From positions 46,686-110,685 of the forward strand of contig PLFX01000026.1 of assembly GCA_003138355.1 (NCBI GenBank): 64,000 nucleotides of DNA. The letters are read 5' to 3'. Origin of the DNA: Solirubrobacterales bacterium (GTDB lineage Bacteria; Actinomycetota; Thermoleophilia; Solirubrobacterales; Solirubrobacteraceae). A program made the translations under genes and the position numbers. Shown here piece after piece: positions 30,482-39,289 of this stretch (positions are counted from its first letter, which is position 1; each line of letters starts with the position of its first letter). The notes beneath the pieces are model-generated. The model did not search any database. It saw only the letters and a list, made by a program, of their open reading frames with translations, and was not told where the DNA came from.

Positions 30482-33193
30482 ATGGCCGACCCCATTTCAG
30501 TGGCTGTCACAGTCGCCCACCCAGGCGATGCCGATTTCGCACGCGCTGAGAAGTTCACGCGCGAGCCGTTCGCGCACCCGGGTGAGGACCCAGCGCTCGC
30601 CCTGGCCCCCGGCACGCCCCGCCGGCGCGCGCTCGACCAGGCGCTCGCCGAGCTCGACGCCGGCCTGACGGTTCCATCGCCGGCTTGGCGGCGCGACTTC
30701 TCGCTGCTGCTCGGGCTCGAACGCGTGCTTTCCGAGGACGAGCCGAAGCTCGCCGACAAGACGCTCCTCTCGGCTCACCAGGTCGATGCCCTCTCGGGAA
30801 CGCTCACAGCCCTCCTCGCCGAGGCGCTTGCCCGCTACGCCAACGGCAAGCAGAACGGGGCCGCCGTCCACGACCTGCTGGCCGACGCCCAGATCCTGGG
30901 AGTCGAGGACGCGGGCGAGCAGGACGCTCCGCTCCTGGGGAGCGCCGGCGAGGAGTCGCCGGACGCGCCCGAGCAAGAGGAGGAAGACGAGGACGACGAG
31001 GAGCTGGGCGACGATGAGGACGAGGACGACGACGAGTTCGCGCGCGCTCCCGCCGAGGTTGACGAGGACGAGGACGAGGATGAGGACGACGTCGCCGCAG
31101 AGCTGGAGGCCGAGCTCGATCGCGCCGAGGCCGAGGCGCCGCTCGCCGACTGGGACGAGGAGACCGACGATGCCGACATCCCCGCGGACGAGGAGCAGCT
31201 CGCCGAGCAGCCCGAGGACCCGAATGCGGCGAAGCGCTTCTGGTTCGAGCACGCGACTGGGGCGGGCAAGACAGTCGCGGCGCTCGGCTTTGTCGAGGCG
31301 TCGCGCACGGGTGGCATCCTGATCCTCACCCATCGGCGCAACCTCGTCGACCAGTTCCTCGGCGAGCTACGCGACCGGGGCTACAAGAAGCGCATCTCGC
31401 GCCCGCTCCTGCTGGGCGAGGACGGCCCGAACGGCCCGGTCACCGTCGAGACCTACCAGTGGTTCGTTCGCAACGCCGGCCACATTTCGAACGCCTACTC
31501 GATCGTCATCTGCGACGAGGCGCACACCGCGCTCGGCGAGAAGACTTCCGCGGCGATCCGCAACTGGACGGGCCCGGTATTCATCGGCATGACGGCGACC
31601 GGCGCCCTCATCGCGCGCCACGTAACCGACCTCTTCCCGACCCAGACCTCCCGTTTCGATCTCGCGCAGGCGGCGCGCCGCGGCGTGATCTCGCCGCTTC
31701 GCTGCGTGCGCATCCCGCCCGGCCCGGGCGTCCGCACGATCGCCAAGGTGCCGCTGCGCCGCGGTGAGGTGGACACCGAGTTCGACCAGGAGATGCTCGC
31801 CGAACTGCTCGACCAGACGCCGTTCAACGTCGCCGTCGCGAGCCTCTACAGGACGCGCTTCAACGGCGTTCCCGGCGTCGTCTACGCCGCCGGAGTCCGC
31901 CACGCATACAACCTCGCGGAAGCCTTCCGCAACGAGGGACTGAAGGCGCAGGCCGTCTCCGGCGAGACGCCCAAGCGCGAGCTCGCGACGATCCTCGCAC
32001 GCTACGAGCGCGGTGACATTGACGTCCTGATCAATGCGCAGCTGCTCGCCGAGGGCTGGAACTCGCCGCGCGCCACCGTCTGCATCCATCTCGCGCCAAC
32101 CGCTTCGAAGCGCATCTACCAGCAGCGCGTCGGGCGCGTCACGCGCCGCCATCCAGGCAAGGAAGCGGGCCTCGTCGTCGACTTCGTCCACCCCGCGACC
32201 AAGCACGACGACCCGGTCGTGACGCTGCACTCGCTGCTCGACCGCGACGTCTACCGTGGCGGCGCGATCGTCGTTGGTCCGGTGCGCCGCGGCCGCGGGC
32301 GTCGCGTCCGCGTCGAGCGCCGCGTCCTGCCGGTCTGCGCCGAGCCGGAGCGTCGCGCCGAAGTCTTCGAGCGCGAGCTCTGGCGGATCGCGGTCGAGCA
32401 CCTCGACTACGGCGAGCAGCACGTCTGGGCCGCGCTCGCCGGCGCCCGCGTTCAGCCCAATGGCTGGCGCCGTGCCCGCGCAATGCTCCACTTCGATCGC
32501 GACGGCGAGCTGCGCCGGCGTTTCCTGATCACCGCGGTTCAGCGCAACCGCAACCCGCAGCTACGCCTCAAGGCGCTTGCCGAGATCGCTGCCGTGCGCG
32601 ATCCCGACGCCTTCGACACCGCGATCGACATCATCGGCACCTGGAACCGCGAGGAGCGCCGCGAGGGCGCGAAGATCATGCTCCAGGCGATGGTCGACAA
32701 GCGGATCGGCCGCCGCGACCAGGCGAATGCATGGATCTGGCGTATTGCCGAGTACACGCGCGAGGTCCACGAGGAGTACGCGGTCCAGCGCTGGCCGGAG
32801 ACCAAGCGCCTACTCGGCCTGCTCGTCAACTCCTCCGGCGCCGCGCACGCGCGCAACGCGCGCCGTCTGGTCCACGCATCGCGCAAGCAGGATCGCCGCC
32901 TCGCCGCGGCACTGCTCGCCGCCGCGCTCGCGCACACGCCCGAGGCCGAGGAGGTCCTGCGCGCCGCGCGCACGCGGATGGCGCGCAAGCCGCCGGCGCT
33001 CGCGCGCGAGCTGCTGCGCAACTTCCCGAAGCGTCGCGGCCGCGGCAAGCGCCGGCGTCGGCGCGGCGTTGGCGAGCCGGTCGCGAACCGCACGTCCCAG
33101 CTCGTTGGACCGGTCAGCGTCAACGGCGCGGCGCCGGAGTCCGTCGTGCCCGAGCGACCGCCGAGCGTCGGCGAGGCGCCGGTCCTCGACTAG
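30482..33193 (+). CDS. SF2 DEAH-box helicase with long acidic insertion
   Basis: A 903-residue nucleic-acid helicase. An N-terminal helical region ends with a Q-motif-like stretch (LSAHQVDALSGTLTALLAEA, about 96-115). Residues about 160-250 are dominated by Asp/Glu. Walker A (EHATGAGKTVAALGF) follows at about 258, DEAH (VICDEAHTALG) at 344, motif III GMTATGAL near 369, and motif VI QQRVGRVTRR at about 547, giving a type III restriction/UvrB-like helicase core. The last 300 residues are helical, and a basic tail (KRRGRGKRRRRRG) precedes the end. Substrate and role are unknown. The gene stands alone and converges on birA, sharing 4 nt at the stops. Confidence 0.85.
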   Translation: MADPISVAVTVAHPGDADFARAEKFTREPFAHPGEDPALALAPGTPRRRALDQALAELDAGLTVPSPAWRRDFSLLLGLERVLSEDEPKLADKTLLSAHQVDALSGTLTALLAEALARYANGKQNGAAVHDLLADAQILGVEDAGEQDAPLLGSAGEESPDAPEQEEEDEDDEELGDDEDEDDDEFARAPAEVDEDEDEDEDDVAAELEAELDRAEAEAPLADWDEETDDADIPADEEQLAEQPEDPNAAKRFWFEHATGAGKTVAALGFVEASRTGGILILTHRRNLVDQFLGELRDRGYKKRISRPLLLGEDGPNGPVTVETYQWFVRNAGHISNAYSIVICDEAHTALGEKTSAAIRNWTGPVFIGMTATGALIARHVTDLFPTQTSRFDLAQAARRGVISPLRCVRIPPGPGVRTIAKVPLRRGEVDTEFDQEMLAELLDQTPFNVAVASLYRTRFNGVPGVVYAAGVRHAYNLAEAFRNEGLKAQAVSGETPKRELATILARYERGDIDVLINAQLLAEGWNSPRATVCIHLAPTASKRIYQQRVGRVTRRHPGKEAGLVVDFVHPATKHDDPVVTLHSLLDRDVYRGGAIVVGPVRRGRGRRVRVERRVLPVCAEPERRAEVFERELWRIAVEHLDYGEQHVWAALAGARVQPNGWRRARAMLHFDRDGELRRRFLITAVQRNRNPQLRLKALAEIAAVRDPDAFDTAIDIIGTWNREERREGAKIMLQAMVDKRIGRRDQANAWIWRIAEYTREVHEEYAVQRWPETKRLLGLLVNSSGAAHARNARRLVHASRKQDRRLAAALLAAALAHTPEAEEVLRAARTRMARKPPALARELLRNFPKRRGRGKRRRRRGVGEPVANRTSQLVGPVSVNGAAPESVVPERPPSVGEAPVLD

Positions 33194-33861
33194 CGCAGGT
33201 GCACCTCGCCGGCGTCGAGCGCATGCACGGCACCGGCGAGCTCGACGAGCAACCGCCCTTGCTCGTCGACCCCGCGCGCGGTTCCCTCACCACCGCTCCA
33301 GGCGACGGTCAGTCCGTACAGCGCATCGCGTGAGCGCCACGCGTCGAGCACCTGCTCGACGCGATCGCCGAGCCGGCGCTCGAGCGCGCTCAAGACCGCG
33401 CCGAGGAGCGGCTCGATCGCCGACCGCCCGAGGCCCAGCGTCCCGGCGCTCGCGTGCAGCTCGCTCGGCAGCTGCGCGAGCTCGACCGCGACGTTGACGC
33501 CAATCCCGAGCACCGCCCAGCGCTCGCGCGGTCTCGCTTCGACAAGGATCCCCGCGACCTTGCGGCCATCGATCAGCACGTCGTTCGGCCACTTCAGCCG
33601 CGCGCGCTCGTCGAGCGCCTCGGCGACCGCGACTCCCGCGCGCAGCGAGAGCAGCTCGGGCGGGTCGCGCAGGACGAGTGAGCAGAGCAGCGCGCTGCCC
33701 GGCGGCGCCGCCCAGCGACGACCGTCGCGGCCGCGCCCGGCGATCTGCTCGCTCGCGGTCACAAGGGCACCATGCGGCGCGCCGCCCAGCGCCAGAGTCC
33801 GGGCTTCATCGTTCGTCGAGCCGGTCCGGCGGTGGTGCACGCGCGGCCTGCCGAGGCTCAT
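33190..33861 (-). CDS. birA: Biotin-[acetyl-CoA-carboxylase] ligase
   Basis: A 223-residue class I biotin protein ligase without the N-terminal DNA-binding domain, so it should only biotinylate carboxyl carrier proteins. Motifs: TGSTNDEARTLAL, the ATP/biotin loop AGRGRDGRRWAAPPGSALL, LKWPNDVLIDGRKVAGILVE, and GIGVNVAVE. A small C-terminal SH3-like domain follows. Its ATG overlaps the stop of the SAM hydroxide adenosyltransferase gene. Last gene of the long heme/cytochrome run. Confidence 0.92.
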   Translation of the reverse strand: MSLGRPRVHHRRTGSTNDEARTLALGGAPHGALVTASEQIAGRGRDGRRWAAPPGSALLCSLVLRDPPELLSLRAGVAVAEALDERARLKWPNDVLIDGRKVAGILVEARPRERWAVLGIGVNVAVELAQLPSELHASAGTLGLGRSAIEPLLGAVLSALERRLGDRVEQVLDAWRSRDALYGLTVAWSGGEGTARGVDEQGRLLVELAGAVHALDAGEVHLR

Positions 33862-34649
33862 CGCTGCTCCCCAAGGGCCAGCTCGTCATCGACGCGCAGA
33901 CCGAGTCGCTCCGCCGCGGAGCCGCTGTTCACGGCGAGCGCCAATGCTCCGCGCGCATCGACGTAGGCGAGGAGCTCGCCGGCTGCAACGGCGTCGAAGG
34001 TCGCGACGAGCGGGACGATCAGTCCGGCGATTTCGAGCTCCGACCGCTCGCTGACGGCGGCCGGGGTGACGTCCAGCGCGACGTTCCCGAATACATCGAT
34101 CGACAGTACGTGCGCCGTCACCGTGAGCCCGTCCCAGCGCGGCTGCGGCAGATCGAGCACCACGACCTGACCCGGCGTGATCGGGCTCCCGAGCTCGCTT
34201 AGCGGGATTCCGGCGCAGACCGCGCCAGCCACCGGCGCAAAGAGGTCGCGGCCGTGGAAGGTCTGTGACATCGGCTCGATTCGCTCCGCCGAGCCACCGA
34301 TGTCGTATGCCTCGCTGACACCGCCGAGCGCCTGTGCGGCCGGCCACAGCAGCCCGTTGTCGGGGCCGATCAGGACACGATCGTCCTCGTGAGCGCGCAA
34401 CGCGAGTGCGCGCCGCGCGCCGCCGACGCCGGGATCGACGACGGCGAGATGAACGGTCCCGGACGGGCAGTAGGGCAGCGCCGCCCGTAGCGCAAGCGCC
34501 CCCGCACGGACGTCGTGGCGCGCGATCGCGTGCGTGAGGTCAATGACGCGGGCGTCGGGCGCGCGCCGCGCGATCACCGCGTGGCAGACGCCGACGAACT
34601 CGTCCGCGAGACCGTAGTCGGACAGGAACGTGATGACCGGCCCGCTCAC
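33858..34649 (-). CDS. SAM hydroxide adenosyltransferase (DUF62 family)
   Basis: A 263-residue protein of the DUF62/fluorinase-chlorinase family. Most members split S-adenosylmethionine with water to adenosine and methionine. The start MSGPVITFLSDYGLADEFVG with DYG, the HLAVVDPGVGGARRALALRA block, IGPDNGLL and a FHGRDLFAPVAG stretch are diagnostic. The C-terminal domain carries SIDVFGNVALDVT. In hydroxide adenosyltransferases a D-R-H triad is expected; the D and R/H equivalents look present. It is linked by 4-nt overlaps to cobA/hemD upstream and birA downstream, so its role may be tied to SAM turnover; that is inference. Confidence 0.85.
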   Translation of the reverse strand: MSGPVITFLSDYGLADEFVGVCHAVIARRAPDARVIDLTHAIARHDVRAGALALRAALPYCPSGTVHLAVVDPGVGGARRALALRAHEDDRVLIGPDNGLLWPAAQALGGVSEAYDIGGSAERIEPMSQTFHGRDLFAPVAGAVCAGIPLSELGSPITPGQVVVLDLPQPRWDGLTVTAHVLSIDVFGNVALDVTPAAVSERSELEIAGLIVPLVATFDAVAAGELLAYVDARGALALAVNSGSAAERLGLRVDDELALGEQR

Positions 34650-36124
34650 GTGCGAGTCACCGCGTCCGCGAGGAGCGCGTCGAGGAGGCCGGGGATGTCG
34701 TGCCGTGTGGCTTCGACGTGGGGCTCGAGGCCCTCCGCGCGTAGCGCGGCGCTCGTGACCGGCCCGATCGAGACGAGCCTCGCCCGCGGGCTCGGGCGCG
34801 CCTGCTCGAGCAGGAAGCGCACCGTGGAGGAGGACGTGAACGTGACGTAGTCGGCGCCGGCGAGCGCCGTAGCGCCCGCCTCGTCGAGGGGCTCGGCGAC
34901 GGTGTCGTAGAGCGTCAGGACCTCGACCTCGGCGCCGCGCGCGCGCAGCCCGGCGACGAGCGTGTCGCGGGCGCTCGCCGCGCGAGCGAGGATGCAGCGG
35001 CGCACCGGCGGACCGCCGGCGAGCGCTTCGAGCAGACCCTCGGCGACGAACCGGTCGGGAACCACGTCGGCGAGGATCCCGTGCGCGGCGAGCGCAGCAG
35101 CCGTGCCGGCGCCGATTGCCGCGATCCGCGGCCCGGCGAGTGCGCGCGCGTCGCGGCCCTGCTCGGCGAGGCGCTCAAACAGCAGTTGGACGCCGTTCGT
35201 GCTGGTCAGGCACAGCAGGTCGAAGTCACCGAGCTCCGGGACGACCAGCGGGCGCGGGACGATCCGGATCGCCGGCAGCTCGCTGACACGAGCGCCGAGC
35301 GCGCGAAGCTGACTCGCGAGCCCGCTCGCTTGCGCCCGCGCGCGCGTGATCGCGACGGTTCGCCCGGCGAGCGGCGCGGCGCGAAGCCAGGCGAGATCCT
35401 CCGCGAGTCCGGCCACGGCGCCGCTCACCGTCAGCGCGGGGGCGCGCACGTCCTGAGCGCTCGCGGCGCCGGCGATCGTCGCGAGCGTCGCGAGCACGGT
35501 TCGCTGGTCGGGATATGTGCCGTGCTCGATCACCGCCGCCGGCTCGTCGGGGTTGCGCCCGCCCGCGATGAGCCGCTGGGTTACGCGCGGCAGCTGGCGC
35601 ACTCCCATGTAGAAGACGAGCGTTCCCGGGAAGGCGGCGAGCGCGCCCCAGTCGATCGTCTCGTCCTTGGCGGGATCCTCGTGCGCGGTGACGAATGCGA
35701 CCGCGCTCGCGAGCCCGCGATGGGTGACCGGGATCCCGGCGTATGCCGCCGCCGCGACTCCCGCCGTGACCCCCGGAACGACCTCGAAGTCGATTCCCGC
35801 CGCGCGCAGCGCGAGCGCCTCCTCGCCGCCGCGACCGAAGACGAACGGATCGCCGCCCTTGAGCCGGACGACGAGCCTTCCGGCTCGAGCATGCTCGAGC
35901 AGCAGCCGCGCGATCTCCGCCTGATCGACCGACGCCCCGCCTCCTTCCTTGCCCACGTATCGCACCTCGGCGTCCGCGCGCGCCCCGGCGAGCGCTTCCG
36001 GCGGGATCAGCCGGTCGTAGAGGATCACGTCGGCCGCTTCGATCAGCTCGCTCGCACGCGCGGTCAGCAGGCCCGGGTCTCCCGGGCCCGCGCCGACGAG
36101 GTACACGCGCCCAGCGCTCCTCAC
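34646..36124 (-). CDS. cobA-hemD: Uroporphyrinogen-III C-methyltransferase / uroporphyrinogen-III synthase fusion
   Basis: A 492-residue fusion. Residues 1-245 are a SUMT: VYLVGAGPGDPGLLTARASE, RYVGKEGG, LKGGDPFVFGRGGEEALALR and EVVPGVTAGVAAAAYAGIPV. Residues about 250-492 are a HemD synthase with weak family conservation (LAGRTVAITRARAQASGLAS, TSTNGVQLLFERL, TFTSSSTVRFLLEQ). The fusion makes the macrocycle and starts the siroheme/cobalamin branch. It is a common arrangement in actinobacteria and clostridia. It overlaps hemC and the next gene by 4 nt. Confidence 0.93.
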   Translation of the reverse strand: MRSAGRVYLVGAGPGDPGLLTARASELIEAADVILYDRLIPPEALAGARADAEVRYVGKEGGGASVDQAEIARLLLEHARAGRLVVRLKGGDPFVFGRGGEEALALRAAGIDFEVVPGVTAGVAAAAYAGIPVTHRGLASAVAFVTAHEDPAKDETIDWGALAAFPGTLVFYMGVRQLPRVTQRLIAGGRNPDEPAAVIEHGTYPDQRTVLATLATIAGAASAQDVRAPALTVSGAVAGLAEDLAWLRAAPLAGRTVAITRARAQASGLASQLRALGARVSELPAIRIVPRPLVVPELGDFDLLCLTSTNGVQLLFERLAEQGRDARALAGPRIAAIGAGTAAALAAHGILADVVPDRFVAEGLLEALAGGPPVRRCILARAASARDTLVAGLRARGAEVEVLTLYDTVAEPLDEAGATALAGADYVTFTSSSTVRFLLEQARPSPRARLVSIGPVTSAALRAEGLEPHVEATRHDIPGLLDALLADAVTRT

Positions 36125-36990
36125 AAGAGCTCCAGTGCACCGACGCTGCGCAGGCGCTTGGCCAGCTCGGCTACGAGCTGATCGGCGTCGGTTCCCCAGA
36201 GCCGGTCGCGAATCCAGTCCGAACCGTCGGGCTCGCCGATGAACACGGCGATTTCGAGCGACCCGTCTGCGAGCGTCCGCGCGTGTATGCCGATCGGTGT
36301 CTCACAGCTCGCGCCGAGCGCGCCGGCAAGCGCGCGTTCGGCGTGCACCTCGCGCTCGGTGGCGCTGTCACGCAACGGCGCGAGCGCTGCCGCCACGCGC
36401 TCGTCACCGATGCGCGCCTCGACGGCGAGTGCGCCCTGCCCTACTGCGGGGACGAGCTCGGGCAGTGGGATCCCGACTCGGCGCCCGAGGCGCTCGAGCC
36501 CAGCGCGCGCGAGCACGATCGCCTCGAACTCGCCCTGCTCGAGCTTGCGCAGCCGCGTGTCGACGTTGCCGCTGAGTGGCACGACCGCGATGTCGGGGCG
36601 CAGCGCGAGCAGCTGCGCGCGGCGCCGCAGGCTGCTCGTGCCCACGCGCGCGCCGCTCGCCAGGCCGGCCAGCGAGCTTGCTCCACACAGGCAGTCGAGT
36701 GCATCGGCTCGAGTGGGGCATCCGACCAGCTCGAGACCCGCGGCGAGGACTCCGGGCACGTCCTTCGCGGAGTGCACCGCCAGATCGATCTCGCGCGAGA
36801 GCAACGCATCGTCGATCCGGTCGACCCAGCGGCGCTTGTCGTCCGGACCGGTCCCGCGATCGCCGCTCGTGGTGATCGGCACGAGCTCGACCGCTCCCGG
36901 CATGGCGTCGGCGACGCTTCCCGCCTGCGCGATGGCGAGGGGGCTTCCGCGCGTCCCGAGCCTCAGCGCCGGCCCGGCGTCCGCGCTCAC
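36121..36990 (-). CDS. hemC: Porphobilinogen deaminase (hydroxymethylbilane synthase)
   Basis: A 289-residue enzyme polymerising four porphobilinogens into hydroxymethylbilane. It starts LRLGTRGSPLAIAQAGSVA and continues with DLAVHSAKDVPGVL, GTSSLRRRAQLLAL, SGNVDTRLRKLEQGEFEAIV, and the dipyrromethane cofactor cysteine in GASCETPIGIHA. Slightly shorter than usual (about 310) because the loop after the first Asp pair is short. Overlaps hemA and cobA-hemD by 4 nt. Confidence 0.95.
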   Translation of the reverse strand: MSADAGPALRLGTRGSPLAIAQAGSVADAMPGAVELVPITTSGDRGTGPDDKRRWVDRIDDALLSREIDLAVHSAKDVPGVLAAGLELVGCPTRADALDCLCGASSLAGLASGARVGTSSLRRRAQLLALRPDIAVVPLSGNVDTRLRKLEQGEFEAIVLARAGLERLGRRVGIPLPELVPAVGQGALAVEARIGDERVAAALAPLRDSATEREVHAERALAGALGASCETPIGIHARTLADGSLEIAVFIGEPDGSDWIRDRLWGTDADQLVAELAKRLRSVGALELL

Positions 36991-38354
36991 GCGCGCTTGT
37001 TGGCGCGCAGCGGGCGCACGTTGTCCCCCTGCTGCCGTTCTGCGACCGGCTCTTCCACGACCTTCTCGTCACCGTCGAGCGCGAAGAGATCGCGCAGCAG
37101 CTCGACGGTCCGGTGACCGTGCCCCTGCTCGAGCGACTTGAGACGCAGCGTCGGCTCGTGCAGCAAGCGCGTCGCCACGGCGCGCGCGAGCGCCTCGATG
37201 CGTTCGATGTCCGCCTGCGAGGCGGACTCCCAGCGCCCGGCGTTGTCGGCGAGCAGCTGCGTCACGATCTGCTCGCCACGTGCGCGAAGGGCGCTGATCG
37301 TCGGGCGCACGTCGAGTTGCCCGAGCCACTCGGCAAAGCGCTCGATCTCCTCCGCGACGAGCGCTTCCGCGCGGGGAATGTCGGCGGCGCGGGAGGAGAG
37401 GTTGCGTGCGACGACAGCTTGCAGGTCATCGATGTCGAGCAGCGTGACCCCGTCCAGCTCGGCGCAGGCGGGCTCGACGTCGCGCGGCACGGCGATGTCG
37501 ATCAGCAGCAAGGGCCGCCCCGCGCGCTGGCCCATCACGAGCTCGAGCTCCTCGAAGCCGACGATCGGGTGCGGCGAGGACGTCGAGGCGAGCACGATGT
37601 CCGCGGCGCCAAGCTGCTCCGGTAGGTGATCGAGGCTGACGACCGATCCGCCGAAGCGCTCCGCAAGCGCGAGCGCCCGCTCGGCGTGCCGGTTTGCGAC
37701 GAAGATCGTATGAACGCCGCGCGCGGCGAGGGCCTGCGCTGTCAGCTCGCTCGTCTCGCCGGCACCGATGATCACCACGTGGCGCCCGCTGAGCTCGCCG
37801 AGCAGCGAGGCCGCGAGCTCGACGGCGGCGGACGAGACGCTGACGTGGCTTGCGGCGAGCGCGGTCTCGTTGCGCACGCGCTTGCCGGTGTGCAGCGCGG
37901 CGCTGAACAGGCGGTTGGTCAGCGGTCCGGTGGTCCCGGCTGCGAGCGCGGTCTCGTAGGCGCGCTTGACCTGGCCCTGCACCTCGTACTCGCCGACGAT
38001 CATCGAGTCGAGCCCGGCGGTGACGCGGAACAGCTGCCGTGCGGCATCGCAGTTGTGCGGCGCGTAGGTCAGCTCGGCAAGCTCGGTTGGCCCGATCCCG
38101 GCGTGGCGTGCGAGCTGCGTCAGCGCGAGTCCTTCGGCCGCGACCCGGTCGGCGCCCACGAGGTAGATCTCGGTGCGGTTGCAGGTCGAGATCACGACCG
38201 CCTCGCTGACTTCCTCGGCGTCGCAGAGCGCCGTAACGAAGCGCGCCGCCTGCTGTTGCGCGAGCGCGACGCGTTCGCGGAGCGCCACTGGCGCAGAATG
38301 GAAGGAGACGCCGAGACACAGCAGCTCGCCGCGGCGTTGCGCCTTGGCACTCAT
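36987..38354 (-). CDS. hemA: Glutamyl-tRNA reductase
   Basis: A 455-residue NADPH-dependent enzyme, first committed step of C5-pathway tetrapyrrole synthesis. The catalytic Cys lies in VVISTCNRTEIYLVG. The active-site helix reads LFRVTAGLDSMIVGEYEVQG; NADPH-binding is VVIIGAGETSELTAQAL; LLIDIAVPRDVEPACAELDG leads to the C-terminal dimerisation helices. Overlaps ccmD and hemC by 4 nt. Enzyme activity in other bacteria is controlled by heme feedback; no regulatory sequence can be seen here because the gene is internal to the run. Confidence 0.95.
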   Translation of the reverse strand: MSAKAQRRGELLCLGVSFHSAPVALRERVALAQQQAARFVTALCDAEEVSEAVVISTCNRTEIYLVGADRVAAEGLALTQLARHAGIGPTELAELTYAPHNCDAARQLFRVTAGLDSMIVGEYEVQGQVKRAYETALAAGTTGPLTNRLFSAALHTGKRVRNETALAASHVSVSSAAVELAASLLGELSGRHVVIIGAGETSELTAQALAARGVHTIFVANRHAERALALAERFGGSVVSLDHLPEQLGAADIVLASTSSPHPIVGFEELELVMGQRAGRPLLLIDIAVPRDVEPACAELDGVTLLDIDDLQAVVARNLSSRAADIPRAEALVAEEIERFAEWLGQLDVRPTISALRARGEQIVTQLLADNAGRWESASQADIERIEALARAVATRLLHEPTLRLKSLEQGHGHRTVELLRDLFALDGDEKVVEEPVAERQQGDNVRPLRANKRA

Positions 38355-38539
38355 TCGTCGCCGCCCGCGTCGCGGCGCTTGATGCGCTCGACCAGGTCAC
38401 TCAGTGTTCGTTCGCTGCGCGCGAGCTTGCCGGCCATGATCGCGACGTACGCGAGCACGATCACGAAGACGGCGATGTACGCCGCTGCCACGTATGGCCC
38501 TGCGGTGTGAAGCGGCAGCGCAGCGGCGAGCGGCGCCAT
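38351..38539 (-). CDS. ccmD: CcmD-like small heme-exporter protein
   Basis: A 62-residue protein with one membrane helix (YVAAAYIAVFVIVLAYVAIM) and a basic tail (KLARSERTLSDLVERIKRRD). Small size, topology and location right after ccmC identify it as CcmD, which helps release holo-CcmE from CcmC. Its ATG overlaps the ccmC stop (TGATG), and the stop overlaps hemA. Sequence conservation in CcmD is low, so the call rests largely on position. No ccmE follows; hemA does. Confidence 0.7.
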   Translation of the reverse strand: MAPLAAALPLHTAGPYVAAAYIAVFVIVLAYVAIMAGKLARSERTLSDLVERIKRRDAGGDE

Positions 38540-39285
38540 CAGCTCGCGCTCCCGGCATGGGTCAGCGACGGTGCGGCGCTGCGCCGGGACGCCGACTCCT
38601 CCGCCTGATCGCCGAGCATCCGGCGGACGCGTCGCATCTCGGCGGCGACGTGCTTGGCCGTGATCTCGAAGCGCCACAACGTGACCCACAGCAGCGCCAT
38701 CGCCACGAGCGCGAGGTAGAAGACGACTTGCATCCGGCCCGGGAGGTTGCCGCTGATGTTGCTCAGCGTACGCGGGTGCACGTAGGCGGGCGAGAGGCGC
38801 ACGATCGCGAAGCACATCGGCACGAAGACGCCGGCAGTGATCGCAAACACCGACGCGTAGCGCGCCTGGCGCTCGGGGTCGTCGATCGCGAACCGCAGCG
38901 GCTGGTAGGTCGCGTACAGCAGCATCACGAGGAGGAAGGACACGAGTGTCGGCTCCTGCCAAACCCACCAGTGGCCCCACGCTCCCTTGGCCCAGATCGA
39001 GCCGCTGATCAGCACGCCGACGCCGAAGATCAGCGAGATGTGGATCGCGACATAGGAGCGGACGTCCCAGCGCGGGTCGCGCGTGCGCAGATGCGCGGCC
39101 GCCATGACGCCGGCCACGACGAATCCTGCGAGGCTCATGATCGCGAGCGGGACGTGGAGGTAGAAGATCTTCTGCAGGAAGCCCAGGTAGGCGTCGTTCG
39201 GCGCCCAGTAGAAGACGGCGGCAAGCGTCAGCCCGACCACCCCGGCGGTCAGAAGCGAGAGGGCACGCAGGCCCTTGCTGTACAT
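38539..39285 (-). CDS. ccmC: Heme exporter protein C
   Basis: A 248-residue polytopic membrane protein with about six helices that loads heme onto CcmE in system I cytochrome c maturation. The tryptophan-rich heme-handling motif is WGHWWVWQEPTLV between helices 3 and 4; canonical versions carry Asp after VW, here Gln. His residues flank (KIFYLHVPLAIMSLAG; YVHPRTLSNISG). It lies between ccmB and ccmD with 4-nt gap and 1-nt overlap. Distantly similar CcsA proteins are larger; context favours CcmC. Confidence 0.88.
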   Translation of the reverse strand: MYSKGLRALSLLTAGVVGLTLAAVFYWAPNDAYLGFLQKIFYLHVPLAIMSLAGFVVAGVMAAAHLRTRDPRWDVRSYVAIHISLIFGVGVLISGSIWAKGAWGHWWVWQEPTLVSFLLVMLLYATYQPLRFAIDDPERQARYASVFAITAGVFVPMCFAIVRLSPAYVHPRTLSNISGNLPGRMQVVFYLALVAMALLWVTLWRFEITAKHVAAEMRRVRRMLGDQAEESASRRSAAPSLTHAGSAS

Positions 39286-39289
39286 CGGG

